Shown piece by piece: positions 1 through 6,843 of a DNA stretch of 15,396 nt. Made by a program: the position numbers and the translations under genes. The notes beneath the pieces were generated by a model. It did no database searches. It had not been told where the DNA came from and was given only the letters and a program-made list of their open reading frames with translations. Origin of the DNA: Desulfobulbaceae bacterium (GTDB taxonomy: Bacteria > Desulfobacterota > Desulfobulbia > Desulfobulbales > Desulfurivibrionaceae); the NCBI GenBank assembly GCA_003517965.1, contig DOZO01000023.1, forward strand, positions 7,481-22,876, read 5' to 3'. Position 1 is the stretch's first letter; every line of letters begins with the position of its first letter.

Positions 1-22
1 TGTGGTGCTGCTGGATAGTTAC
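1..22. repeat. Right end of dispersed inverted-repeat element (edge copy)
   Basis: The first 22 bases match the right arm of the complete element at 3239-3260 at 18 of 22 positions, sharing TGTGG, CTGCTG and the terminal AGTTAC. The reverse complement of bases 1-14 is also identical to the start of the left arms at 3137 and 15354. The element is cut by the window edge, so only its right end is visible, immediately upstream of the rplU leader. Confidence 0.7.
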
Positions 23-40
23 AAATATTGGTTATTGAGT

Positions 41-56
41 CGGCTGATATCAGCCG
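41..56 (+). promoter_or_regulatory. Perfect palindrome in the rplU leader
   Basis: CGGCTGATATCAGCCG is a 16-base perfect palindrome that can form a 6-bp hairpin with an ATAT loop, 35 bases before the rplU start. It could be part of an L21 leader, an operator, or a terminator of an upstream transcript, followed only by a short TTTG. The sequence does not decide between these. I see no convincing promoter between it and the window edge. Confidence 0.4.
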
Positions 57-91
57 TTTGTCTGTTGAAGAGTTCAGTTGTTGGAGGAATT

Positions 92-403
92 ATGTACGCA
101 ATCATTCGTACCGGCGGTAAGCAGTATCAGGTCGCACCTGGCGAGCGTGTCCGGGTTGAGAAACTTGCCGGCAATATTGGTGACACCATTGAGTTGTCAG
201 ATGTTCTCCTTATTGCCGATGGAGAAGAGGTCAAGATTGGCCAGCCTGTTCTCGCGGGGGCCAAAGTAATGGCCTGTATCGTGGAGCAGGACAAAGCTAA
301 AAAGGTCTTGATCTTCAAAAAGAGACGCCGTAAGGCCTATCGCGTAAAAACTGGTCATCGTCAGCCGTTTACCTCTCTTGAGATCAAGGAGATTTCTGCC
401 TGA
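92..403 (+). CDS. rplU: 50S ribosomal protein L21
   Basis: This is ribosomal protein L21 of the large subunit, which binds 23S rRNA. The 103 residues begin MYAIIRTGGKQYQV, the hallmark N-terminus of the family, and carry the basic KKVLIFKKRRRKAYRVKTGHRQ stretch near residues 70-91 typical of its RNA-binding part; the length is normal. The frame is open back to position 2, but the extra residues are not L21-like. The ATG at 92 has a good ribosome site (GGAGG at 83-87) and was chosen. It is followed after 85 bases by rpmA, the usual rplU-rpmA pair. Confidence 0.97.
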   Translation: MYAIIRTGGKQYQVAPGERVRVEKLAGNIGDTIELSDVLLIADGEEVKIGQPVLAGAKVMACIVEQDKAKKVLIFKKRRRKAYRVKTGHRQPFTSLEIKEISA

Positions 404-488
404 TTGGGCTGGAAACGGTGTGGGCAGTCGGAAAAAAACTGAGGTGTGTAGACAACACTATCAGCATTGAAATACACGAGGTGTTATT

Positions 489-767
489 ATGGCACATAAG
501 AAAGCGGGCGGTAGCTCGAAAAACGGTCGTGACAGTAACTCGCAACGGCGAGGTATAAAGAGATTCGGTGGTCAGGTTGTTCGGGCTGGCAATATCCTGG
601 TTCGCCAGGTTGGCACCGTGATTCACCCAGGCAAGAATGTTGGTCTGGGGCGTGATTATACCCTCTTTGCCATGATTGATGGTGTGGTGAAATACGAAGA
701 TTTTGGTCGTGACAGAAAGCGGGTCAGCATCTACCCGGTTGAAGCCAAGGTTGAGATTGCGGCGTAA
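489..767 (+). CDS. rpmA: 50S ribosomal protein L27
   Basis: This is ribosomal protein L27, whose N-terminus reaches the peptidyl-transferase centre. The protein starts MAHKKAGGSSKNGRDSNSQRRG, the conserved N-terminus of the form that is not proteolytically processed. It continues with the family's GGQVVRAGNILVRQ and GKNVGLGRDYTLFA blocks. At 92 residues it is slightly longer than the usual 84-88 because of its C-terminal tail. A GAGGTG site at 478-483 precedes the ATG. It lies 85 bases after rplU, almost certainly in the same transcript. A possible terminator hairpin overlaps its stop codon. Confidence 0.97.
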   Translation: MAHKKAGGSSKNGRDSNSQRRGIKRFGGQVVRAGNILVRQVGTVIHPGKNVGLGRDYTLFAMIDGVVKYEDFGRDRKRVSIYPVEAKVEIAA

Positions 768-795
768 GAAGTCGTAACGGCTTCTAATTTTGTGT
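767..795 (+). terminator. Candidate terminator or attenuator after rpmA
   Basis: AGAAGTCG (767-774) pairs with CGGCTTCT (778-785) through 8 bp, one a G-T wobble, around a TAA loop. The following AATTTTGTGTGTG is only a weak U-rich tract, so termination may be partial. The stem begins on the last base of the rpmA stop codon. Confidence 0.4.
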
Positions 796-804
796 GTGTG
801 CTCG

Positions 805-837
805 CTGCTGCGTTTGCACTGTAAAGTGCCGCAGCAG
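805..837 (+). other. Strong intergenic hairpin between rpmA and obg
   Basis: CTGCTGCG (805-812) is perfectly complementary to CGCAGCAG (830-837). Inside it, GCACT (816-820) pairs with AGTGC (825-829) around a GTAA loop, leaving only a TTT bulge. There is no T-tract after it, so it is not a standard intrinsic terminator. It may be an RNA-processing or stability hairpin separating the ribosomal protein genes from the obg leader. Confidence 0.5.
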
Positions 838-858
838 TCTCCGGCAGCAATCTTTTAA

Positions 859-970
859 GAGCCGTTAAGAAATTCTGGGCAATTCTGGCCGCTAATTGTA
901 CGGCTCCTTATGCCGTTCTGGCCACACGAAACGCCCAACATTTTTTTATAACGGCTTACTGGCGGCGACG
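859..970 (+). promoter_or_regulatory. Structured leader motif, copy A, upstream of obg
   Basis: Complementary segments occur in the order GAGCCGT (859-865), TGGGC (876-880), ACGGCTC (900-906), GCCGTT (912-917), GCCCA (933-937) and AACGGC (950-955). Segments 1 and 3 form a 7-bp stem, 4 and 6 a 6-bp stem, and 2 and 5 a 5-bp loop-loop contact. The alternative ACGGC/GCCGT hairpin (900-904/912-916, loop TCCTTAT) excludes both stems. A run of seven T precedes AACGGCTTACTGG, which abuts a weak ribosome site (GGCGG) 5 bases before the obg ATG. The same layout recurs at 9897-10013. Known family: none recognised; the regulatory role is inferred. Confidence 0.6.
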
Positions 971-1978
971 ATGGCGTTTATCGATGAAGCAAAGTTCTTT
1001 GTCAAAGCCGGGGACGGCGGCAATGGTTGTTTGAGTTTCCGACGGGAAAAGTTTGTTCCCAAAGGTGGCCCCGACGGGGGTGATGGCGGCGATGGAGGCT
1101 CGGTCACAATCGAGGCCTCCCGCAAGCTTGCCTCTCTTCTTGATTTTCGTTTTAAATCTCACTTTCTTGCGCAAAATGGCACCCCAGGTCGGGGTAAAAG
1201 GATGTATGGCCGCAAGGGGGAGGATTTTACCTTGCAGGTGCCCTTGGGTTCTATCCTCAAGGACGTTGAAACTGGTGAGGTTCTGGCCGAACTGCTTCAC
1301 GAGGGCGATCGTTTTCTCGCCGCTCGTGGAGGCGAGGGCGGTAAGGGCAATGTTCATTTTGCTTCGGCCCAGAATCGGGCGCCCCGCATTGCCACCAAAG
1401 GCCAGGACGGTGAAGAGCACTGGCTTCGCATCGAGCTGAAGCTGCTGGCGGACATTGGTTTAGTGGGCTTGCCCAACGCCGGTAAATCTACCCTGCTTTC
1501 CAAGCTATCCGCAGCTAATCCCAAGGTCGCAGATTATCCCTTTACCACCATAGAGCCGCAGCTTGGCGTCATGCATCTTGCTAATTACGACGACTGCATC
1601 ATTGCGGATATCCCTGGCTTGATTGAGGGAGCGCATAGCGGAGCCGGGCTTGGCCACAAGTTTTTGCGCCATATCGAACGCACTCATATCCTCCTCCATG
1701 TTATTGATGCCTCTTCTGCCGATGAACAGCCGCTTCAGGAATACCGCACCCTGGAAAATGAGTTGCGCGTCTACAATGAAGAGTTGATGGGGCGTAAGCG
1801 GCTGGTGGTACTCAACAAGATTGACTTGCTGGAAGACGAGCAACGTCTTGCCGCCTTGCAGGAGTTGTTTTTTAAGGCGGAAGGAGTTAAGCCGCTTGCC
1901 ATTTCAGCGCTTACCGGATCCGGGCTCGCGCAGTTGCAGGAAGTTTTGGGAGAGATGCTGGCATCAAGAGAGGCATAA
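971..1978 (+). CDS. obgE: GTPase Obg (ribosome assembly GTPase)
   Basis: Obg is an essential GTPase that binds the 50S subunit and couples ribosome maturation to growth and, in studied species, to ppGpp. Residues 1-159 form the glycine-rich Obg fold (GDGGNGC, GGPDGGDGGDGG). The G domain follows, with the P-loop GLPNAGKST (166-174), DIPG (213-216), NKID (282-285) and SAL (312-314). The protein has 335 residues and ends after the G domain, so it lacks the optional C-terminal OCT domain. The frame opens at 896, but homology starts at the ATG at 971. Upstream lie the structured leader and hairpins, so obg may be controlled apart from rplU-rpmA. Its stop overlaps the proB start in TAATG. Confidence 0.97.
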   Translation: MAFIDEAKFFVKAGDGGNGCLSFRREKFVPKGGPDGGDGGDGGSVTIEASRKLASLLDFRFKSHFLAQNGTPGRGKRMYGRKGEDFTLQVPLGSILKDVETGEVLAELLHEGDRFLAARGGEGGKGNVHFASAQNRAPRIATKGQDGEEHWLRIELKLLADIGLVGLPNAGKSTLLSKLSAANPKVADYPFTTIEPQLGVMHLANYDDCIIADIPGLIEGAHSGAGLGHKFLRHIERTHILLHVIDASSADEQPLQEYRTLENELRVYNEELMGRKRLVVLNKIDLLEDEQRLAALQELFFKAEGVKPLAISALTGSGLAQLQEVLGEMLASREA

Positions 1979-3132
1979 TGACCATAGTGGAGCATGACAA
2001 AGACCTGGCGTTGCGACGTCAGTTTCTGGGCCGGGCCAAAAGGGTGGTGGTCAAGGTAGGCAGCGCCGTGCTTACTACTGGGGAAGGTCTGAATCTGCCG
2101 GTGTTGGACAACTTGGCCCAGGAGATTTGCGCACTTAAGCAGAGTGGCCGACAGGTAATTCTGGTTAGTTCCGGTGCGGTTGCGGCTGGCCGCCGCAAAA
2201 TGGCTCTTGGCGACCGTCCCCTGACCCTGCGGGAAAAGCAGGCCGCCGCAGCTATCGGGCAGAGCAGCCTGATGCGCGCCTATGAAAAAATCTTCGAACA
2301 GCTGGGTCAGAAGGTGGCCCAGGTTCTTCTTACCCACGATGCCCTCTCCCACCGGGATCGGTATCTCAACGTCCGCAACACCCTCTTTACTCTGCTGGAC
2401 TGGGGCTTGGTCCCCATCATCAATGAAAATGATACCGTCTCCGTGGAAGAGTTGCGTTTTGGCGATAATGACGCCTTGGGTGCCATGGTCACCAATCTCA
2501 CCGAGGCGGATCTCTTGGTCTGTCTGACCGATGTCTCCGGATTGTTTTCCGCCAATCCGCTCACCAATCCCGAGGCCAGACCGGTTTATACCGTGGTCAA
2601 GATTGATAGCGCGGTGCAGGCCATGGCGGGCAAGAGACAAGATGGCGTGGGCACGGGCGGTATGGGGAGCAAGGTTAAGGCTGCCAAGATGGTGGCGGCC
2701 CGGGGAGGGTGTTGTTTCATCGGGCCGGGCCGGGAACCGGATACCATCTCCCGGCTTTTTGCCGGTGAGTTGATCGGCACTTTTTTCCTGCCTCAGGACG
2801 AAAAACTGGCAAGTCGCAAACACTGGATTGCCTATACCCTGCGACCACTTGGCGCGTTAGTCCTGGATGCTGGGGCCTGCAAAGCCGTGTTGCAAGGGGG
2901 GAAAAGTCTGCTGCCTTCCGGCATCCTCGAGGTTCAGGGTAAATTTGGCATCGGGGCGCCGGTCCATTGTCTTAACGAACAGGGCGAACCTCTTGCTGCC
3001 GGGCTGGTCAATTATGCCTCCGGCGATATTGACAGGATTAAGGGCGTTAAGACTAACCAGATAGAACAGGTGCTTGAAAGGGCCAAAGACAGCGATGAGG
3101 TTATCCACCGCGATAATCTGGTGATACTGTAA
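1978..3132 (+). CDS. proB: Glutamate 5-kinase
   Basis: ProB phosphorylates glutamate to gamma-glutamyl phosphate, the first step of proline synthesis and the usual target of proline feedback. The amino-acid kinase domain (about 20-265) shows VVVKVGSAVLT (23-33), VSSGAVAAGR (63-72), NENDTVSVEELRFGDNDAL (149-167) and LTDVSGLF (183-190). A C-terminal PUA domain occupies roughly 290-372 (LLPSGILEVQGKFG, GLVNYASGDIDRIKG). The 384 residues match the full-length PUA-containing form. The ATG shares one base with the obg stop, indicating translational coupling. Its stop codon lies inside the terminal GTAAC of a dispersed repeat, and its partner proA follows beyond that repeat. Confidence 0.97.
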   Translation: MTIVEHDKDLALRRQFLGRAKRVVVKVGSAVLTTGEGLNLPVLDNLAQEICALKQSGRQVILVSSGAVAAGRRKMALGDRPLTLREKQAAAAIGQSSLMRAYEKIFEQLGQKVAQVLLTHDALSHRDRYLNVRNTLFTLLDWGLVPIINENDTVSVEELRFGDNDALGAMVTNLTEADLLVCLTDVSGLFSANPLTNPEARPVYTVVKIDSAVQAMAGKRQDGVGTGGMGSKVKAAKMVAARGGCCFIGPGREPDTISRLFAGELIGTFFLPQDEKLASRKHWIAYTLRPLGALVLDAGACKAVLQGGKSLLPSGILEVQGKFGIGAPVHCLNEQGEPLAAGLVNYASGDIDRIKGVKTNQIEQVLERAKDSDEVIHRDNLVIL

Positions 3133-3260
3133 CTGCCCAGCAGCACCACATCTGCGTTATCGGCACTGCTGCCGATGATTGACAGTTATCGGCCCGCTCA
3201 TGTGCACGAGCACACCTCGCAGGTCTTTGCCGCGCATCTGTGGCACTGCTGAACAGTTAC
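3129..3260. repeat. Dispersed inverted-repeat element, complete copy, between proB and proA
   Basis: The 132-bp element has imperfect terminal inverted repeats: 3129-3156 and 3233-3260 match at 22 of 28 positions, and the outer 7 (GTAACTG/CAGTTAC) are perfect. A 22-base segment of the left arm (3137-3158) recurs exactly at 15354-15375, and the right arm recurs at 1-22. The centre carries GCTCATG/CACGAGC (3196-3211) and an extra hairpin ATCGGCA/TGCCGAT (3159-3176). It contains no open frame of note. It resembles a small non-autonomous (MITE- or REP-like) repeat; no transposase is seen here. Confidence 0.7.
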
Positions 3261-3274
3261 GGTTTGAATATAAT
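3246..3274 (+). promoter_or_regulatory. Possible weak promoter at the repeat edge, for proA
   Basis: A perfect -10 hexamer TATAAT lies at 3269-3274, 26 bases before the proA ATG. The -35 at 17-bp spacing is CTGCTG (3246-3251), a poor match that belongs to the right arm of the repeat. It could give proA its own transcript beyond the repeat. The AGGAG at 3289-3293 is the proA ribosome site. Confidence 0.3.
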
Positions 3275-3299
3275 AGAACATGGGTTATAGGAGCAAGAC

Positions 3300-4556
3300 A
3301 TGTCTATCCAGGAAACTATCAGGCAGATGGCGGTGGCGGCTAAAAAGGCCTCCCGGAATATGGCCAATCTTTCCACTACGGCCAAGAACAACGCTCTGCT
3401 GAGGATGGCCGAGGCGCTGCTTGATCAGAAGGGTTATATCCAGCAGGAGAATGAAAAGGATCTGGCCGCCGGTCGGGAAAAGGGTTTGTCCGCCGCTATG
3501 CTCGACCGTCTGGCCCTTACCGACAAGGTGATCGACAGTATGGTTGGGGGGTTGCGTGAGGTTGCCGCCCTGCCCGATCCGGTGGGCGAGATAGACGAGA
3601 TGGTCAAGAGGCCAAGCGGCATCACCGTTGGCCGGATGCGCATTCCTCTTGGGGTTATCGGCATGATCTATGAGTCGCGGCCTAATGTGACCGTCGACGC
3701 GGCGGCTCTTTGTCTTAAGGCAGGTAACGCTATCCTGTTACGGGGCGGCTCCGAGGCCATTCATTCCAATCTGGCCCTTGCCAAGGTACTGCAAGAAGCT
3801 CTGGCTGCGGAACAGATTGAAGCTGCGGCTGTCCAGGTAATCCCGATCACTGATCGCGAGGCGGTTACGGCCCTGCTCAGCCTTGACGAGCAGATCGACT
3901 TGATCATCCCCAGGGGTGGCGAAAGTCTGATCCGTTTTGTGGCCGAAAACTCCCGCATTCCGGTGCTCAAACATTATAAGGGTGTGTGTCATGCCTTTGT
4001 CGATGCGAGCGCGGATCTGGAGATGGCGGTGAACATCGTGATGAACGGCAAGGTGCAGCGGCCCGGGGTGTGCAACGCCCTGGAAGCCTTGCTGGTACAT
4101 AAAGACATTGCCGCCGGATTTTTGCCGAAGATATGGGATGCCCTGAATGGCGCTGGGGTTCAACTGCGGGGTTGTCCGCAAACCAAGGCAATTTTGCCGG
4201 AGATCACTGCGGCTCTGCCCACAGATTACGGCATGGAGTTTCTCGATTTGATTCTGGCGGTGCGGGTGGTGGATGATCTTGAGGCTGCCATGGAGCATAT
4301 TGTCCAGTACGGCTCCCAGCACACTGAAGTTATCATCACCAACAGCTATGCCAACGGGCAGAGGTTTCTTCGCGAGATAGATGCCTCGGCGGTTATGATC
4401 AATGCTTCAACTCGGTTCACCGATGGCGGCCAGTTTGGGCTTGGCGCCGAGATCGGTATCAGCACCACCAAGCTGCATGCATATGGCCCCATGGGCCTCA
4501 GGGAATTGACTACCCGAAAGTTTATTGTTTACGGAGACGGGCAGGTTCGCGGTTAA
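3300..4556 (+). CDS. proA: Gamma-glutamyl phosphate reductase
   Basis: ProA reduces gamma-glutamyl phosphate with NADPH to glutamate semialdehyde, the second proline step. The protein has the usual length (418 residues) and aldehyde-dehydrogenase-like fold. GVIGMIYESRPNVTVDAAALCLKAGNA-type cofactor-domain sequence spans about 118-143, and LRGGSEA is at 147-153. The catalytic cysteine is Cys258 in RPGVCNALEALLV, and KHYKGVCHAFVD lies at 224-235. The C-terminal TRFTDGGQFGLGAEIGIST block is typical. AGGAG precedes the ATG. It is 167 bases from proB because of the inserted repeat, and 24 bases before nadD. Confidence 0.97.
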   Translation: MSIQETIRQMAVAAKKASRNMANLSTTAKNNALLRMAEALLDQKGYIQQENEKDLAAGREKGLSAAMLDRLALTDKVIDSMVGGLREVAALPDPVGEIDEMVKRPSGITVGRMRIPLGVIGMIYESRPNVTVDAAALCLKAGNAILLRGGSEAIHSNLALAKVLQEALAAEQIEAAAVQVIPITDREAVTALLSLDEQIDLIIPRGGESLIRFVAENSRIPVLKHYKGVCHAFVDASADLEMAVNIVMNGKVQRPGVCNALEALLVHKDIAAGFLPKIWDALNGAGVQLRGCPQTKAILPEITAALPTDYGMEFLDLILAVRVVDDLEAAMEHIVQYGSQHTEVIITNSYANGQRFLREIDASAVMINASTRFTDGGQFGLGAEIGISTTKLHAYGPMGLRELTTRKFIVYGDGQVRG

Positions 4557-4580
4557 GCAGGACGTCGGAGGGCACATAGG

Positions 4581-5261
4581 GTGGAATTTCCGCACAACCT
4601 CGGCAGACGGGTCGGCGTCTTGGGCGGCACTTTTGATCCGGTGCATAACGGCCATCTTGCTGTTGCCGAGGTGGTTCGACAGGAGCTGGCTCTTTCAGGT
4701 ATCTTGTTTGTTCCTGCTTTTTCTCCGCCTCACAAGCCGACCTGCGCTATATCTGCCTTTCAGCATCGAGCCGCTATGTTGGACATAGCGGTTGCCGACC
4801 GGCCCGGTTATTTTGTCTCCCGTATGGAGGCGAAACGCGAAGGGCCATCCTACAGCATTGATACCCTGCGCACTTTAGCGCATGGCTTTGGCAAGGACGT
4901 GCACCTGTTTTTTATTATCGGGATGGATGCCTTCGCTGAGGTTTTCACCTGGAAAGAGCAAGGAAAACTCCTCGATCATGCCAGTTTTGTGGTGGTTGGC
5001 AGGCCGGATCACTGTAAGCAATCATGTAGTCAGACCGTGGCAGATAATTTTCCAGGCTATGTCTTTGTTGAGGCCCTTGGGAGTTGGCAAGGACAGCCAG
5101 GGCAAGGCTCTATTTGTCCTATAGCCATGCCGCCGGTGAAAATCTCTTCCACAGAGATCAGGGAAGCAGTGCGACAAGGCCGGCCAATCAGTAATCATGT
5201 CCCTGTGGCAGTAGCCGACTACATCCAGGCTCATGGCCTGTATCGCGGGAATATGCCATGA
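4581..5261 (+). CDS. nadD: Nicotinate-nucleotide adenylyltransferase
   Basis: NadD transfers AMP from ATP to nicotinate mononucleotide, giving deamido-NAD. The nucleotidyltransferase signature GGTFDPVHNGH is at residues 15-25, and the second signature ISSTEIR at 188-194, followed by the typical VADYIQAHGLYR ending. The length is 226 residues. The start is GTG at 4581, supported by GGAGGG at 4567-4572; no ATG lies between this and the first motif. In many genomes rsfS follows nadD, but here malQ does. The position after proA is common in deltaproteobacterial genomes. Confidence 0.95.
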   Translation: MEFPHNLGRRVGVLGGTFDPVHNGHLAVAEVVRQELALSGILFVPAFSPPHKPTCAISAFQHRAAMLDIAVADRPGYFVSRMEAKREGPSYSIDTLRTLAHGFGKDVHLFFIIGMDAFAEVFTWKEQGKLLDHASFVVVGRPDHCKQSCSQTVADNFPGYVFVEALGSWQGQPGQGSICPIAMPPVKISSTEIREAVRQGRPISNHVPVAVADYIQAHGLYRGNMP

Positions 5262-5294
5262 CAGTCAAGTCATAAAAAAAGAGAGGGCGATGAC

Positions 5295-6842
5295 ATGCGC
5301 AACCAGCGAAGCAGCGGCATCTTGTTGCATCTTACCTCATTGCCAGGGCCTTGTGGTATAGGAACCCTTGGCAAATCCGCCTTCGATTTTATTGATTTTT
5401 TACAAGCGGCTGGGCAGACCCATTGGCAGATTCTGCCCTATGGCCCGGTGAGCGGCATATTTGGCAATTCGCCTTACATGAGCCTGTCCGCTTTTGCCGG
5501 CAATCCACTGCTCATTGATCCCGCACAGCTTATGGAAGCAGGCCTTCTTCGGCCTGAGCAGGTGGAGGTCTCGCCCGACTTTTCCGAATATTTGGTTGAT
5601 TTTGCCGCTGTCCAGGCCTGTAATGATAATTTTTTGGAGAGCACTTTCCAGGAGTTTCGTTCGCATGGGGACTCGGTAGTGTTTGGGCATTTTTGCCAGA
5701 CAATGCCATGGCTTGATGACTATGCGCTTTTTATGGCCTTGCGGGAAAAGTTTGCTGCCAGCCCCTGGTTTTCGTGGCCAGCAGATATTGCCCACCGCAA
5801 GCCAGAGGCTCTTGCCGAGTGGGGTGCGACCCTTGCTGAGCGCATCCTTTTTCATAAATTTGTTCAGTTCTGTTTTTTTTCTCAATGGCAGATTATTTGG
5901 GATTATGCCCATAGCCGAGGGATAAAAATTATCGGCGATATTCCCATATACGTCGCCCTGGACAGCGCTGATGTCTGGGCGCATCAGGAATGCTTCGTCC
6001 TCGATCGCCAAACCGGACAGCCAACCCATGTGGCCGGGGTGCCTCCTGATTATTTTAGCGAAACCGGGCAGCGCTGGGGAAATCCGCTTTTCAGATGGCA
6101 AAGTGAAAGAGGGGGGATGAACGAACCTCTGTTTGCCTGGTGGGGGCAACGATTCCGACATATCTGTCAAACGGTGGATGTCGTCCGCATCGATCATTTC
6201 CGTGGTTTTGAAGCATACTGGCAGATCCCGGCCTCGGAAGAGACCGCAGTCAATGGGGAATGGGTCAAGGGGCCAGGGTTGGAATTTTTTACCGAAATGC
6301 AAAAACATCTGGACAAGCTGCCGATAATTGCTGAGGATCTGGGGGTTATTACCCCTGAGGTAGAGGGATTGCGCGATACCCTTGGTTTCCCCGGCATGAA
6401 GGTGCTACAGTTTGCCTTTGATTCTGATGAGCGTAACACCTATCTGCCCCATAACTACACCACGGTAAACTGCGTCGTCTATACCGGCACTCATGATAAC
6501 GATACTACCCTGGGTTGGTATTTAAGCGACACGGTTATGCAGGCCAGCAAGGTCAAGGCTCGGCGCTATGCAAACAGCCAGCCGGGCAGTCAGATACATT
6601 GGGATTTTATCCGGATGGCCTATGCCTCGGTTGCCGATTTGGTTATTGTGCCGCTTCAGGATGTGTTGGGTTTTGGCAGCGATTGCCGAATGAATATTCC
6701 TGGCACCTCGCAGGGTAATTGGCGTTGGCGTTGTTCCCTCAGATTTTTGAATACCGTGACAGCACGGGCCTTGCGGGATGAGGCGATGTTTTACAATCGT
6801 TTGCCGGCCGCTTCGGTTGTTTCTTGTGAAAGGGAGGAATAA
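5295..6842 (+). CDS. malQ: 4-alpha-glucanotransferase (amylomaltase)
   Basis: MalQ moves alpha-1,4-glucan segments between oligosaccharides in glycogen or maltodextrin metabolism in the cytoplasm. This is the standard GH77 protein of 515 residues. It has RSSGILLHLTSLPGPCGIGTLG near the N-terminus, SPYMSLSAFAGNP (59-71), GDIPIYVALDSADVW (214-228), and the catalytic triad as nucleophile Asp300 (VRIDHFRGF), acid/base Glu347 (IAEDLG) and Asp401 (THDND). The C-terminus has the expected DVLGFGSDCRMNIPGT. The ATG at 5295 follows GAGAGGGCG. It starts 33 bases after nadD on the same strand, without an obvious terminator between, and its last codons carry the ribosome site of the next gene. Confidence 0.95.
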   Translation: MRNQRSSGILLHLTSLPGPCGIGTLGKSAFDFIDFLQAAGQTHWQILPYGPVSGIFGNSPYMSLSAFAGNPLLIDPAQLMEAGLLRPEQVEVSPDFSEYLVDFAAVQACNDNFLESTFQEFRSHGDSVVFGHFCQTMPWLDDYALFMALREKFAASPWFSWPADIAHRKPEALAEWGATLAERILFHKFVQFCFFSQWQIIWDYAHSRGIKIIGDIPIYVALDSADVWAHQECFVLDRQTGQPTHVAGVPPDYFSETGQRWGNPLFRWQSERGGMNEPLFAWWGQRFRHICQTVDVVRIDHFRGFEAYWQIPASEETAVNGEWVKGPGLEFFTEMQKHLDKLPIIAEDLGVITPEVEGLRDTLGFPGMKVLQFAFDSDERNTYLPHNYTTVNCVVYTGTHDNDTTLGWYLSDTVMQASKVKARRYANSQPGSQIHWDFIRMAYASVADLVIVPLQDVLGFGSDCRMNIPGTSQGNWRWRCSLRFLNTVTARALRDEAMFYNRLPAASVVSCEREE

Positions 6843-6843
6843 A

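Noticed and set aside
2..91. N-terminal extension of rplU
   Set aside because: L21 proteins start at MYAII or similar, and the extension includes the dispersed-repeat end and the palindrome.
859..970. Identity of the leader as a c-di-GMP, preQ1, cobalamin or fluoride riboswitch
   Set aside because: The conserved cores I remember for these families are not present; the segment order and core sequence do not fit any of them.
1771..2823. Long open frame of 350 codons on the - strand
   Set aside because: It lies almost entirely inside proB and the end of obg, has no recognisable motifs, and is a shadow of GC-rich coding sequence.
5400..6308. Open frame of 302 codons on the - strand
   Set aside because: It lies antisense within malQ, whose family motifs cover the whole region.
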